NCBI GenBank assembly: GCA_003670825.1
Contig: QWQL01000131.1
Span: 1-5,872 of the forward strand
Direction of reading: 5' to 3'
Length of the DNA: 5,872 nt
Origin: Planctomycetota bacterium
Lineage (GTDB): Bacteria; Planctomycetota; Planctomycetia; Pirellulales; UBA1268
Position 1 is the first letter of the stretch, and each line of letters opens with the position of its first letter. The notes beneath the pieces are model-generated. The model made no database searches. It was not told the DNA's origin and worked only from the letters and a program-made list of their open reading frames with translations. Positions 5,699 to 5,872 of this stretch are shown here, in pieces. Position numbers and translations under genes: made by a program.

Positions 5699-5872
5699 CC
5701 GTGATTCCCGTGCGACGGCTCCTCGATCTCGTCGCCAACGCCTTCCCCCTGTGGGTGCTTCTGGCCTGCGGCCTGGCTCTCGTCGAACCGGGGCTCTTCA
5801 GCTGGTTTCGCGGGCCTGCAATCGTCTGGGCCCTCGCAGTGATCATGCTGGGCATGGGGCTCACGCTCTCGG
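5695..5872 (+). CDS. BASS (bile acid:sodium symporter) family transporter, N-terminal part (truncated by window)
   Basis: Fifty-nine codons are visible before the window ends. The frame is open from 5677, after a stop at 5674-5676. The first possible start, GTG at 5695, overlaps the upstream TGA as GTGA, a common arrangement for translational coupling. GTG codons at 5701 and 5710 are alternatives, and none has a good ribosome site. After a short basic N-terminus (VRRLLDLV) comes a first hydrophobic segment, FPLWVLLACGLALVEP (about 17-32), then LFSWFRGP, then a second, IVWALAVIMLGMGLTLS (about 43-59). The pattern FPLW...P..F.WF.GP...W.LAVIMLGMGLTLS is characteristic of BASS/SBF transporters in bacteria. 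The family moves organic anions with sodium in its characterised members; the cargo here is unknown. Being coupled to a lipoprotein gene suggests a functional pair, which is inference. Confidence 0.85.
   Translation, partial: MTVIPVRRLLDLVANAFPLWVLLACGLALVEPGLFSWFRGPAIVWALAVIMLGMGLTLS

Overview
The window looks like chromosome of a GC-rich planctomycete, probably near the Pirellulales. Three things point that way: a secreted protein with the YTV repeats that are a planctomycete signature, a planctomycete-style sialate O-acetylesterase, and a two-domain lipoprotein of a type I know mainly from this phylum. Coding regions are strongly GC-rich with GC-ending codons. I see no phage, insertion sequence, CRISPR, tRNA or rRNA signal.

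Layout. (1) Positions 1-446, minus strand: the N-terminal part of a cysteine-rich, exported YTV-repeat protein, cut by the window edge. (2) Positions 447-841: a gene-free stretch. It holds the pyrimidine-rich leader of the YTV gene, a long hairpin, an AT-rich dyad overlapping a weak promoter-like element, and a GC-rich hairpin-rich zone downstream of the next gene. (3) Positions 842-2722, minus strand: a membrane-anchored protein that fuses a HAD-type phosphatase domain to an SGNH/GDSL esterase domain through a Pro/Ala linker. (4) Positions 2723-2899: a divergent intergenic region packed with small inverted repeats. (5) Positions 2900-4465, plus strand: a secreted sialate O-acetylesterase (SASA family). 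(6) Positions 4562-5698, plus strand: a lipoprotein with a SnoaL/NTF2-like domain and a C-terminal WLLGTW domain. (7) From 5695, plus strand: the start of a bile acid:sodium symporter family (BASS) membrane protein, overlapping the lipoprotein stop by four bases and cut by the window edge.

How they fit together: every complete product has an export, anchor or lipoprotein signal, so the window is dominated by cell-envelope functions. Two unrelated SGNH-fold esterases are transcribed divergently from one 177-bp region. That suggests, without proving, a shared role in removing acyl groups from glycans, with the HAD domain possibly adding a dephosphorylation step. The lipoprotein and BASS genes look translationally coupled. 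The most unusual item is the HAD-SGNH fusion, whose HAD motif IV is two residues longer than the family form I recall. I do not see a convincing new multi-gene defence or mobile system.
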